From Volvox africanus (lineage: Eukaryota > Chlorophyta > Chlorophyceae > Chlamydomonadales > Volvocaceae), in assembly GCA_030268105.1 (NCBI GenBank), contig BSDZ01000004.1:6612001-6676000 (forward strand): DNA of 64,000 nucleotides. The letters run 5' to 3'. Made by a program: the position numbers and the translations under genes. This document shows positions 53,601 through 64,000 of the stretch, in pieces. Each line of letters starts with the position of its first letter. The stretch's first letter is position 1. The notes beneath the pieces were generated by a model. It saw only the letters and a program-made list of their open reading frames with translations, was not told the DNA's origin and ran no database searches.

Positions 53601-56600
53601 CTGATTGAGGTGCGCTTCGACACGTGTGTATGTGTATGGGTGTGTATATGAGTGTATATGTGTGTGTGTATATGGGTGCACATGGGTGTGTGTATATGGG
53701 TGTGTATATATGGGTGTGTGTATGTGTATGGGTGTGTATATGGGTGTGTATATGTATGTGAATGTATATATGGGCGACTTGCCCGGCTGCAAGGACAAGC
53801 AGTCACTGAACCACGGCGCGGGGGACGGGCACGCGTGTTGCCATATCTGCCCATATGCATGACATTGTCTGTACGGCATATGATTATTCACATATAACAA
53901 AATGTTTGCGTACCATTTTTGCTACCGAGGCAAACAACCGTATGTCCTCCATCCATGCTGTGCAGTGGGTGTATTTCAGAGAAAACCTGACGTACCTCAA
54001 GAATATCAAGGAAACCAGCGCCTCTCTGATCTCTATGCTGTTGGAGCTGCTGTGGTTCATGGCCTGTTTCGTGTGAGCACCCGATGACCAGACAGTTTGG
54101 AGTAATGTTTGGACCCACCACCGGTCCAGGGGAGGAAGTTAGAAAATTATTGTATGATATAATAAACATATATACATTTATATTGGTGCATAACATATAA
54201 TATATGTAGGATGACACTTTCTATACCTATATGTGTGTAGGATAGGGGGGTACATCACCCGTGGCCACTAACCTGGCAGTCCCTACCTTCCCCGGTGTTT
54301 CGGGGCACCCTCATCCAGTCTCCCATGCCGACTTCTCCGAAATCAGTGGTTTTCCCGGGTTCAGCACCCACCACCAGCATCCAGCGGAATCTGCCGAATC
54401 AACTAAGGCGTCAACTCCGCTACTGGTCAGCTCGCAGGTCACTTTAATTGGGGTCGTCACCGTCCATCGACATGGGGGCACCCTGCCCTTAACATTAGGG
54501 TCTTTGGCCCGCTCTCAGTCGGGGTAGAACCTGGAACTCCAGGGGCATATTAGTCGTGCCATAACAGTCGTGCCTGAACACCTATATATATACGTTGTAC
54601 ACCATTCCTAACTTCCTTCCCTGGGCCAGTGGTGGGTCCAAAAATTATAACCCTATTCATATAGTGCTATAAACATTATATTATATATATTATATAATGT
54701 TTATATAATGTTTATATAATGTTTATATATGTATATATATGTAATGTTTATATATATATATATATATCAGAATGCACGCCTAGACGGTACGGGATATCAT
54801 CTCCCTGATGGAGATGATGACCGCAGGCAGGTAAACACCACTCGTAACCTAGGAAGTGTTTTCCTCGTGTTAAGTTGTCGTACTTCCGTACTGTTGATGC
54901 CGTATTGTCATTTGGTGCGTTCCGTACAGGTGGCTGTGGTGCGAAAAAGACCGGTGCAGCTCGAGTTTATATCATGATGCCAGGGATGCGACGTGGCGTG
55001 TCGTACTCTGCATCATGCTCTTCACACTGGCCAACCTAATTAAGGTACGGCATGCTGTACAGTCTCTTGCATGGCGTCCATCCGTGGACATGGGGAAAAG
55101 GGGGAGGAAGCAGAGCTGTACGGAGGCGGGAGGGCGAGCCCCGCCTCTGGCGGAACGTGAGAATCGGCACTTGAGAAAATTTTCGGCCCATTTGGCAACG
55201 TCCTCCGTTGGGAGTTGTGGTTTTCGGTTAGCTTGTTTTTGGAATCTGAATCCACACCAGAGATCCCCGGGTTGTACCAGCGGGGACACCCGACCCTGTT
55301 GCAACGAGCTTCTTAGCTAGCTGCTGCCCCCCGGTGGGTCGCACACGGGTTTGTGTTTTCAAGTTATTAGGTAGGCAGGGGGGGGGGCAGGTTGACATGT
55401 TCAAATGTTTTAGATTGGACATAGCAGTCGGAGAGACGGACGGACACGCAAACACTTGACTAATTAGACACAAATACACAAACATGATTACTTGGTTTCG
55501 GGGCCCCCTGGTGCCGCTGTTTTCGTCAGGCCGAGGTGTGTAAGAACTCGGGTATGTGCTCTGGTCGCTGCAATAAACTTTCCTCCCTCCCTCCCCCTCG
55601 GTACCCCTCGCGGCTGGTCATGTTTTACAGCAGCGCGTCTACAGCTGTATCATGTCTCGTCCATTCGTCATACCCCTTCCCCCTTTCCCTCCCTCCTCCC
55701 GTCCTGACGCAGGTGGTAACGGCGAAGATCTTCTCAATGCACTTCTACCGTACGGCACATTTTAAAAAGCTGAAGGACTCATTGGAGAAGGAGTATTACC
55801 TGCAGGTATACAGATGTACGACTTAGTATGGCATTTTATGCATGATAATGTCGTACCCTTTCTGCAGTATGCATCGCAGCCCGCCTGCTATCATCGCACC
55901 TTTTACCTCTCGTGGCGCCAACTTACCTGGTGGTACATCTATTTGGGTTGACGTCTTATACCGCGCTTCCGCTTCCCTTCATCTGCCGAGTTCTAAGCTT
56001 CCCAACTCCCCACGGTATCATATCTCGTTTATTCGTCTTCCTCTCCCCCCACCAGCTTTACTGTGGCCCTTGCGATCCCTAGGTCTTCCTGCACCCCTTG
56101 ATTCGGATCTGGATCCGGATTCTGTTTCTGTTTCTGATTTTTATTTTTGCTCCGCTCCTCCCCGCAGCTCCTCTCCGTGCCCCGGAGCCGCATCCTCGCC
56201 CAGATCACGGAGACCCAGGCAGAGGCCGAAGCGGCAAGGGAAGGCGGCGCAAGGTACCAAATCAAGACGGTGATGGAGCGCCGGTCGCTCTTCCACACGG
56301 TGATTCCCCTCCAGAGACTGGGTCGCATCACGGCCTTAGTACACGCCATCAGCGGCGGCGGCGTCAACGCTAGTGAAAGCAGTAAGGGCGGCGGAGCCGG
56401 AGACAGAGCCGGAGGCGGGGCCAGCAGCAGTATTCATGGCAATGGCGGCGTCGGTGGCGGAGGCGGGGTGGTGGAGGGCCCGGCGTCCGCGGGTCATGGT
56501 TTGGCGAGGAGCAGCAAGGCGCCTGTGCAGCGTGGTACTTGGGCTGGCTTTTGGCAGTGCGGTGCTCGGGGGGGGACTGGGGGTGCGGAGAGTGAAGGCG

Positions 56601-59600
56601 AGCTGATGCACCAACGGGCTCGATGGCTCGGCCGCTCCCAACTCAGCGCCGTCGGCGGCGGAGACGGCGGCGGCATACCGAGCAACCGGAGCGTAAATGA
56701 GCTCACGGAGGCGTCGACGGTGTCGGCGGCACAAGGACGGGGCGGCGGCGGCGCCGGCGGCGGAGGGTGTGGAGTATTAGGTGGAGAAGTCGGCGGAAGC
56801 GGTAACACCACGATGGATGTGAACGGCCGTGGCGGGGCGGCGGTAGGGGATGTGACAGTTGTCGTCATGGGTGCTGGAACACAGCCGGTGCCGCCAGCGC
56901 TGCCGGCGCCGCCACCACCCGCTGCACCGCCCGCACCGGCACCGCCACCGCCGCCGCCGACCAGTTCAAGCAGCCGCTTCGGTGGCGGCGGCGGCGGCGG
57001 CGGCGGCGGCAGCGGTGCGCTGGGCGTGGTTACAGCGGAGCCATTCTTGACGCAAAGCTCGGCCTACTTCGACCGAGTCCTCAAACAATCGAATCCCGGG
57101 TTGCTCCGAGACCGTGAAACACAGCCCTCGCAATACCAGCTTCCGGGCTCTCAGATGCCGCCGCCGCCGCCAATCGCAAACACGGCGACGGCGTCTGCCG
57201 CCAGGCGTGGCAGCTCCAGCTGGAGGTTTGTATCCCCGCAGCTCGTCAGCTTGATCTCGCGTCTTTGGGGTAACGGCAGCGGCAGCAAAGCGGTGCCGTC
57301 GCCAGGTGTAGCGACGCGGGTCGGCGGCAGTAGCTACAATGCTGCTGCTGCCGGCACCGGCGGCGCGCCGTCGTCTACTTTGCGGCACAAAAGCGTCACT
57401 CAATTCAGCAAGGGCTCTCCACCGAAACGGCTGAAGAGCATGTTGGGAGGTGAGGTGGCTTTTGTGTGGGCGAGGAGGAGGTGGTGGTGGTCGTGGTGGG
57501 AGGTAGGGGAAAGGGTCGTCGACTAGTTGAAGACATTCGCGCGGACGTCTCTTGAGGTTAGCGAATTTACCCAGTTTTGTGACACATCCCGTACAGTTCT
57601 GATTGAACGTGGCACATACACACACACATACACATGCATGTGAGCATATTGAAGGTAGAAGCGTGTGTGAGATCTCCTCAGTGCCCCCAACGCAGGCAAA
57701 AACCGTACGGGCAGTGTGCGGTACGCGCCATGTCAATCGTTGTTCAGTGCTGAAAGTCTCGTGTCCCCCTAACCGCCGCTGTTGTGCGTGTTTGCGTCCG
57801 TGCGTGTGTGTTTTTGTGTACATGTTGGATGTGGCGGTCGTACTCTCCAACGCCCATGTTGCAGAGGTGATTGAGGGGCTGGAGCCGCAGCTGCACCACC
57901 GCCTTGCCGAGCTGGGGGCGGAGGCCTTCAACGTGGTGCCGCTGAACATTAAGAAAAAGAAGGTGGAATGGAGGTGGGGTTGGAGGTTTACGGGTATAGT
58001 AATTGTATGTCCGTGTATGTGTGGGGAGGAGGTACTAATCAGGTTCCAGATCCTTGGAATATACTGAAGGTGAAGTTTGCGGGTACAGCCCAATAGCGCC
58101 TTTCTTTCTTTTCTTCTTGGGCGGCTAGGATTTCCATGTCCTTTCACATTCTGATGGCAGCGCCCAGGGAGGGGCCTTATGCGCCCGACTGCTCGTTCAC
58201 ATGACATTGCGAAAACTAAAGCGCAGCCTCCGGCGCCTTCATCGCCCCCCTTCACTCACAGTGCGGCGTTTTTTGGACTTTCTCCCACCTCCCCCACTTC
58301 TCCCTTCTCCCCCCACCCCCCCTCCACACATACACACGCACAAACGACACGCCATCTCCCGGTTCTCCACAGCCGATCCCCACGCACACATGACGGCTTC
58401 AGGTGGCATCACTATTGTGAATATGCTGTGCGGTGCGGTGCTTTGCTTCAAATGTAGGCGGTACAGAACATGACGGAGAGGGAGCTGGAAAAGGTGCGCT
58501 CCTGCGTTTATATTATGTGTATGTGTATGTGTGTGTGTGTGTACATGTATGTATATGTGCATGTTTATGTTTATATTATGTGTATGTGTATGCGTGTGAG
58601 CGGCCCTCTTACATTCACCGAGGGCCCCTCGTCCCTCTGCCCCCCGGCGGCGTTGGCCCTCTCTCCCCTCCTCCCCCTTTTCCCCCCTTCCCCCCTGTCC
58701 CCCCTTCCCCCCCTCCCCCCTCCCCCACCTTCCCCCCCTCCCCACTTCTCCCCCTTTCCATTCCTCCAACGCTCGACTTTCGCGTGGGTGTGTTCTTTGT
58801 TCGGCTGCCTCGCCCGGTGGTGTATGGGCTAGCCCGGTGTGGGTGTGGGTGTGGATGTGGGTGTGGATGTCGTTGGGGTCAGGGAGTGTCTGTATAAAGG
58901 GAGGGTGGGAGGAGCACGTGCATGGCCGCAACAGCAGTTAGCTGCTCTCAGAGGCAGCGTTTCTCCGCCCCAGCTACCCCAGTGGCTGATGATAGGCTAC
59001 ACCTACTACAAGAGTACTAGGGCTACGAACGCTGTTTCCTTTCCATCCAGCTTCGCGACCTTCCCCATTGCACGACACCAGCAGCCGCCGCCGTCCCCTC
59101 ATCTCGGCCAGTGAGATGACCGTATCCCCCAGCAGCAGTGGACAGAATATATTCGTGTATTACCTCTGTCCCTCCCAAGGGCTACCAAGGGCCTTTTTCC
59201 CAATGTTAACCGTCCCGCCCCCACCCCGGCCCCACCCCACCAGCCATCATTTGACCTTCACGATTTGTGCTCGTTCCTTCAGTATCGTTTTATTCGATTT
59301 ACCCATCCCCCGCCCCAACCCCCCGCCCGTCCCCGCAGATCCGTAACGCCATCGTCATCAAGACCTACACCGCCCTCATTCGAAAGCACTCGGGCATGTC
59401 GGAGGACGAACAGGTGCGGGAGCTGCGGACAGTGAAGCGGTTCGGGAAGGCGCTCTTCTTCAACATCCGCGGACCAGAAGAGACTAAGTGAGTGCGCCTA
59501 AAACTCCTTCAACTCCAGGAGGGGTTGATGGGGGGGGAGCAGGTCACTCAGTCTTCGGTGTAGTCCTTTCATGGAAGCAGAGAGGGCGCGCGTTGCACGT

Positions 59601-62600
59601 GCCAGTTTAGGACCGTTTTCGTACACACTTTGCCGTACATAATCGTACATTACCATTGTTGGTAATCTTGTATGATTTTATAACGTGACCGTGAAACAGT
59701 CGTTACGTGCCTGGAATGTGCGGCGGCTTGGTTTTGAATCCAGATTTTGGTCGATGTCGTACAGGACGCAACTGACGTTGGACGACTTCAAGTTGTTCTT
59801 CGGTGACGATGACGACATGGCCAAGAAGGCGTTCGAAGTATTTGACGCGGATAAGGACGGCCTGGTGGGTGCTGAGCTGATATATATAGCCTTTTTGTAC
59901 AGCTGTAGCTGTACGACAAGTTGTAGCTGTAGCTGCGGCAGCGACCCTGATTCTGACCCTCTGCACATCCCCTGGCCGTTCGCTTCTCCCCCTTAGTTTT
60001 TGGCCTTATGTTTTCTCATTCGCACCGTGGGTCGCTGAATTGCACCTTCCGGGGGGTCCCCGGCGCCCCCGGGCTCACATGGGTTTGCTCGTAACCCAGT
60101 TTCCACTAATGTGTGTACTGCTTTCGGCAACCGAGTCTTCTCCCGTACAGATAAGGCCCTCGAACGACCCGCGAGTACACGAGAGGCTTATCAAAATCAG
60201 AGTTGCGCCCTGAAGCTCCGAAGACTGCCAGGATTGGGGGGCAACTTACCCGCCCTGCCCCTGCCCCTGCCCCTGCAACCCCTGTTCCTGCAGCCCTCCT
60301 CCCCCTCCTCCCCTTCTTCCCCCTCCTCCCCTTCCTCCCCCTCCTGTCTCCGTAGTGTTCTGTGAATCTTTCATCACCTTCCACCCTTCATCTTCCATGT
60401 CCCTCCCTGCAGCTGTCTCTCAATGATGTCCGCAATCGGGTGGTGGCGATATACGCAGAGCGAAGCAACATGGCGCGATCTCTCCGCGATACGGACTCCA
60501 TCGTGCGTTCCCTGGAGCTTTCCCTGGGTATCGCCATCCACTTCATATTCTTAATGATATACTTGATGGTTTGGTGGGTGATGGGTGGGGAGTTTGAGGG
60601 GGGTACGGCCTGACCGGGGGAGCGGGGAAATCAGGGCTCCAGGGGGAGGTGCCCACGGGTCGCAGGATGGGATTCGGTTGATGGGTCGTTGATTGGTCGG
60701 ATCGGTTCGAATTGTTTGGCATGGAATAAGACCGGCTGGGAGTAGTTGAGAGCAGTTGGGATCGGTTATGATTGGTTGGGTTGTCCTGATATATGCTTAT
60801 ATACGTGTGTGTATGTGTTCTCGACTGGCGACAGGGGTGTTCCCATTCTGCGAGGCTTCTCCGTCTTCTCAAGCACGGTGCTGGCACTCACCTTCATTTT
60901 TGGGAACAGCGCCAGGTAGATCTCATACCTTCGGTGGCAGATGTGTTGCTGGCTGCATCAAGGGGGGAAGGAGGTGTTGAAAAGACAAAAGACCCCCTCA
61001 CGGGGACCCACGGCTCAACAGGTTGCGATGGGCTACAGTAACTCACGGGTCATAGGGACCCACGGGTCAGGATGCGGGAGGCGGTGTCTGGGGTAATGGA
61101 CATCAAGGTTGATGGGGCCTTATTTTGCGGGGCCGCAGGGGTGTCTGCATGTGTGTGTATATGTGTTTGTGCAGGCGTCCTTCATTTATGGAATGGGAGG
61201 GGCTGTTCCTAGGTCATATTGGTAAATGTGTGCGCGTGTGGTTTTTAAATAAACCGCATTCAGGAGGGGTCCCTACTTTGGTTTCTGTTAATGGAAATTT
61301 ACCGTTATCTGTTATCCGTTGCTGTGCAGGAATGCCTTCGAGTCGGTGATGTTCCTGTTTGTGGAGCACCCCTATGACGTCGGCGACATGGTGTATTTCA
61401 ACGGCGACTCAATGCGGGTAAAGCGGATCTCGCTGCTGTACACTGACTTTGTAAAGTGAGAGGGCGAGGGCGAAGGGGGGGGGAGGACGAGCGGGAGCAG
61501 GTGCAGAGAGGCATGAAGATGGGCGGGAAGGGAAAAGGAGGAATGGACAGGAAGGAGGGCGGGGAAGGAGGGCGGGGAAGGCGAAAGCGAAGAAAGCGCA
61601 CACTTCCAAACCCAAAACACACGGTTGAAACGTGGCACTTCCTTTCCTCGCTAAATTCTGTTATTTTCCGTTGCTCCCCCACCCGCCTTCACAGCCTTGG
61701 CGGCTACCTAGCTTACGGGTTGCAGTTTTGGAATTTTCACCGTTCCCCCTTCCCCCCTCCCTCCCTCTAGTCCTCCCTCCCTCCCTCCTCTTGTCCCCCC
61801 CTCCCTCCTCTTGTCCCCCCCTCCCTCTATGTTTTAAACCATCAGTCCCAGGTTTCTCCACCTCACAGCCCCTTCCCCGTCTTCCCCTGGAGCGCAGGTG
61901 GACTAACGAGGAGGTTTACATACCCAACACGAAAGTTATGTCGCTCGAGATCATAAATTGGACGAGAACCAAGAAGAAGTTCGAAATGCTCAAGTAGGTT
62001 GGACTTAAATGAAGAGTCGGTTAAACAAACGATACGAGGGTCCCTGAACAGAGCCTGCTCGTTGCAACGATGTTAACTAACTAATACATGGGCGGGGGAG
62101 GACTATTGTCTTGACTTATCAAAGCTACGAGAGGGCAGCAGGTGGTGGTGGTGTGTGTGGGGGGTGGGGAGTGGGGGGGGGATGGAAGTGATGGCTTTAG
62201 CGTATTAAATCAGATATATTTCTTAGCGGTTGGCGGTTGGGACTTTCAGTGGTTGGCGAATTGTGCACCAGGCACTATAACCGTCTTGGTTGTTGTATTG
62301 TTAAAGCATGATGTGTTTGTCGGTTGCTTACATGGGTTGAATCAAGCAGGGTTGCACATTTTTGGAAATGACGGTTTTGTCGGTTGGTTCGGTACTGCAG
62401 GATCCAGGTGAACGTGGGCGTGCCCTGGGAGGTTAAGCAGGACATCGCAGCGGCGCTGGTCGCTCACTGCAGCGCCCATCCCAATGTACGTACGGCAGTA
62501 CAGAACTTGACTTTTTCATATGGCCCAATGCCTGTTTGTGTCTCATTGACCATAACCGTATTGCAATTCAGCTAAAAACCTGCCACCTGCTATAGTCTTT

Positions 62601-63034
62601 CAATGAGCCTTGTATTATATTGCATGTACGACGCCGTACGGCAACCTCTAATCGTAACCGCACGTAATGCACAGCCACATATGATGGTATTATAGTGGAT
62701 CCTTTATACAAATAAGAAATGGAAATAACAAAGGTCCGATTTGGGTTTTCACATTGCATATGATATTCCTGCCGTACTGACACTTGAAGGGCACGCGGGA
62801 TCCGTTGCGGGTCCCTCACCCTTCCCCCGTTAACTCTCTCCCCTTTTAGCCCCCTCCCCCCCTAACCCCACGCGGGGTTTCTTTCAGGACTTCGCCGACA
62901 ACCCAAGGGTCACATTCAGGGAGCTCGTGGACCCGCTCAAGGTGTACTTGGGCATCGGCTTCACTTACAACTTCGCCCGTAAGGACAATGTCACGCGAAA
63001 TGTCCTGATTAAGCTCAAGTTGCCCCTATCTTAG
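50649..63034 (+). CDS. MscS-like mechanosensitive ion channel, MSL10 type, with EF-hand
   Basis: Tension-gated channel of the MscS family. Eighteen exons: 50649-50712, 50775-52837, 53196-53345, 53502-53609, 53966-54072, 54984-55044, 55713-55805, 56168-57449, 57865-57962, 58467-58493, 59339-59487, 59765-59864, 60413-60573, 60835-60915, 61330-61455, 61898-61993, 62401-62485 and 62888-63034. Phase is continuous over 1665 residues. Six family membrane spans are seen: about 734-755, 768-794, 816-832, 835-851, 1471-1488 and 1495-1527. The last is the pore helix, followed by the MSL signature [12 protein letters not shown] and the beta domain ([19 protein letters not shown]). An EF-hand loop DADKDG starts at 1428, just before span 5, where MSL10 has a regulatory region. 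Odd points are an extra N-terminal span (about 24-45), a 660-residue Pro/Gln/Ala/Ser linker, and a Gly-rich insertion of about 370 residues in exon 56168-57449. The N-terminal two exons might instead be a separate gene, with MSL starting at an in-frame ATG at 53178. Confidence 0.88.
53620..53768. repeat. TATGGGTG/GTGTAT microsatellite
   Basis: Imperfect TGTATATGGGTG units in the MSL intron 53610-53965, directly abutting an interspersed repeat fragment that starts at about 53770. Confidence 0.9.
53770..53850 (+). mobile_element. interspersed repeat fragment, copy A
   Basis: Begins GGGCGACTTGCCCGGCTGCA and continues AAGGACAAGCA ... CCACGGCGCGGGGGACGGGCA. It shares start sequence, order and spacing with copy B at 63289, and both directly follow a microsatellite. 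This suggests a dispersed short element. No terminal repeats or coding capacity were seen. Confidence 0.5.
54108..54642. mobile_element. MITE-like element with about 35-bp terminal inverted repeats
   Basis: The left end at 54108-54142 (TTTGGACCCACCACCGGTCC...GAAGTTAG) is the imperfect reverse complement of the right end at 54608-54642 (CTAACTTCCTTCCC...GGTGGGTCCAAA). The 535-bp element lies wholly inside an MSL intron (54073-54983). It has no transposase frame, and its interior includes TA-rich sequence. A target duplication was not clear (TA or TAA is possible). A non-autonomous DNA transposon is the simplest reading. Confidence 0.8.
54655..54770. repeat. TATATAATGTTTA AT-rich repeat
   Basis: TATATAATGTTTATATAATG units and a TA run adjoin the right end of the MITE-like element inside the same MSL intron. 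Confidence 0.85.
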
Positions 63035-63074
63035 CAGGGGGCCTTATCGAGTAAATATGAAACAAACAGAACAT

Positions 63075-63079
63075 GTAAT
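63075..63079 (+). terminator. TGTAA polyadenylation signal of the MSL channel gene
   Basis: TGTAA, the chlorophyte polyadenylation signal, lies 41 bp after the MSL stop codon (TAG at 63032-63034). It is the first such motif downstream. Confidence 0.6.
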
Positions 63080-63213
63080 GTATTATTATAGTTAATGTCG
63101 TCCCCCTCTCTTTCCCTCTCTGTGTCCCTTTCTCTTTCTGATATATACTATATAATATATTATTTTTTTATACATCATATATACACATATAATGCGAACA
63201 TCACATGTGTTAT

Positions 63214-63268
63214 ACACATACATACATACATACATACATACATACATACATACATACATACATACATG
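63214..63268. repeat. (CATA)n tetranucleotide microsatellite
   Basis: About 12 copies of CATA immediately upstream of the second interspersed repeat copy. Confidence 0.97.
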
Positions 63269-63288
63269 TATTGGGTGTTACACTGTGG

Positions 63289-64000
63289 GCGACTCGCCCT
63301 TCAAAGACGAGCACCGGGGGTCCTGACCGGACCGAGCCACAGCGCAGGGGAGGAACACATGGCTTTGTCTGTCTGTCCTGCCACGTGCTCCCCCTCTCAC
63401 TAGGGCCAGCGAGCCCTCATAGGCTCTCGCCTGGCCACTCACAGAGCACTCAGGGCTACCAAGAAACCACAGGAAGGCCCAACAGAAAACGGGGGACACC
63501 TAGCTGCTCAAAGGACGGGGAAACCTCTCCTCTAACCCGACACTGACTAGATAGGAGCCTGGCAGACACACACAGTTCCCCTCAGAGGAGAAGCACCAGC
63601 AGGAAAGCACACCCTTCCACAGCCAAGCCAGAAGAACCCAACAAGAGGCGGAGGGGGGGATGACAAGCCGAACTGGCGCCCCCCTAGAAAGCCTTCCGGC
63701 CCCACCCAAAGCTGGCCCCGCAGACACCTGAACTGCTCAACAAGGAAAGACCTCTCTCGCTGAACCCCCCTAAAGCCCTAAGGCCCCGAAGCCTGGACAC
63801 AGGAACCTCTAGCCACGAAACCCTCCACCCTCTCCCTTCCCCTCCTCAAGATCTAGACCGTCCTCTCCTTGTCTCTACCTCCCTCACTCTCCCCCTTTCC
63901 TCCCACAGAACCTCCTCCTCAAAACTCCTGCCCTAAAGCCCCTGCTCTGTTCTTGCTGCTCCATGGTTGGTGATGTCAACCGGATCTGCACACCGCATTT
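63289..64000 (+). mobile_element. interspersed repeat, copy B, and unassigned 3' flank
   Basis: Starts GGGCGACTCGCCCTTCAAAG, then ACGAGCACCGGGGG ... CCACAGCGCAGGGGAGGA, paralleling copy A at 53770. The sequence after about 63370 runs to the window end without a recognised gene; short open frames there look random. The element's right boundary cannot be set, and it may continue past the window. Confidence 0.45.

Noticed and set aside
54771..54832. Possible MSL exon starting [10 protein letters not shown]
   Set aside because: Its phase 0 does not fit; exon 54072 joins 54984 directly in phase 2 and gives continuous membrane-span sequence without it.
58980..59113. Possible short MSL exon between the NMTERELEK and IRNAIVIK exons
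   Set aside because: Both flanking exons are in phase 0 and read smoothly together ([14 protein letters not shown]); the candidate frames here end in a stop.

Overview
This window is nuclear DNA of a green alga, most likely a volvocine or other chlamydomonadalean chlorophyte. The genes are split into many small exons with GT-AG introns. Their proteins carry long Gly/Ala/Gln tracts encoded by GC-rich trinucleotide and hexanucleotide repeats. Introns are rich in microsatellites. One intron holds a degenerate patch of the Chlamydomonas-type telomere unit TTTTAGGG, and TGTAA, the chlorophyte polyadenylation signal, lies just after two stop codons. No bacterial operons, rRNA, tRNA or CRISPR arrays were seen.

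Layout. (1) 1-7661, + strand: the last 14 exons of the 26S proteasome subunit RPN2/PSMD1; its 5' end lies outside the window. (2) 7662-10760: no recognisable gene. (3) 10761-12871, - strand: a three-exon cytochrome b5-fusion front-end desaturase. (4) 14097-30442, + strand: a FANCD2 orthologue of about 33 exons with very long low-complexity insertions and an acidic tail. (5) 32469-34030, + strand: a two-exon gene whose N-terminal half looks like a D...QxK nuclease-like domain and whose C-terminal half is a Gly/Ala-rich hydrophobic region. No eukaryotic family was recognised. (6) 34031-39590: no recognisable gene. (7) 39591-45481, - strand: a four-exon, about 1573-residue RWP-RK transcription factor with a divergent signature. 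(8) 45482-49956: no confident gene. (9) 49957-50289, - strand: intronless core spliceosomal Sm D2. (10) 50649-63034, + strand: an 18-exon MscS-like (MSL10-type) mechanosensitive channel with an EF-hand, starting 359 bp from Sm D2 in divergent orientation. (11) 63035-64000: 3' flank, a CATA microsatellite and an interspersed repeat.

The genes do not form a pathway. RPN2 (proteolysis), Sm D2 (splicing) and FANCD2 (crosslink repair) are housekeeping genes. The desaturase (lipids), the channel (tension sensing) and the RWP-RK factor (regulation) are more lineage-specific. Two gene styles alternate: GC-rich, many-exon genes (RPN2, FANCD2, MSL) and few-exon genes lying in less GC-rich stretches (desaturase, nuclease-like gene, Sm D2).

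Exon boundaries were read by eye from splice sites, reading phase and remembered protein families. Where exon lengths were summed (RPN2, FANCD2 from position 14329, the nuclease-like gene, MSL), the reading phase is continuous to the stop codon. No alignment or database search was run.
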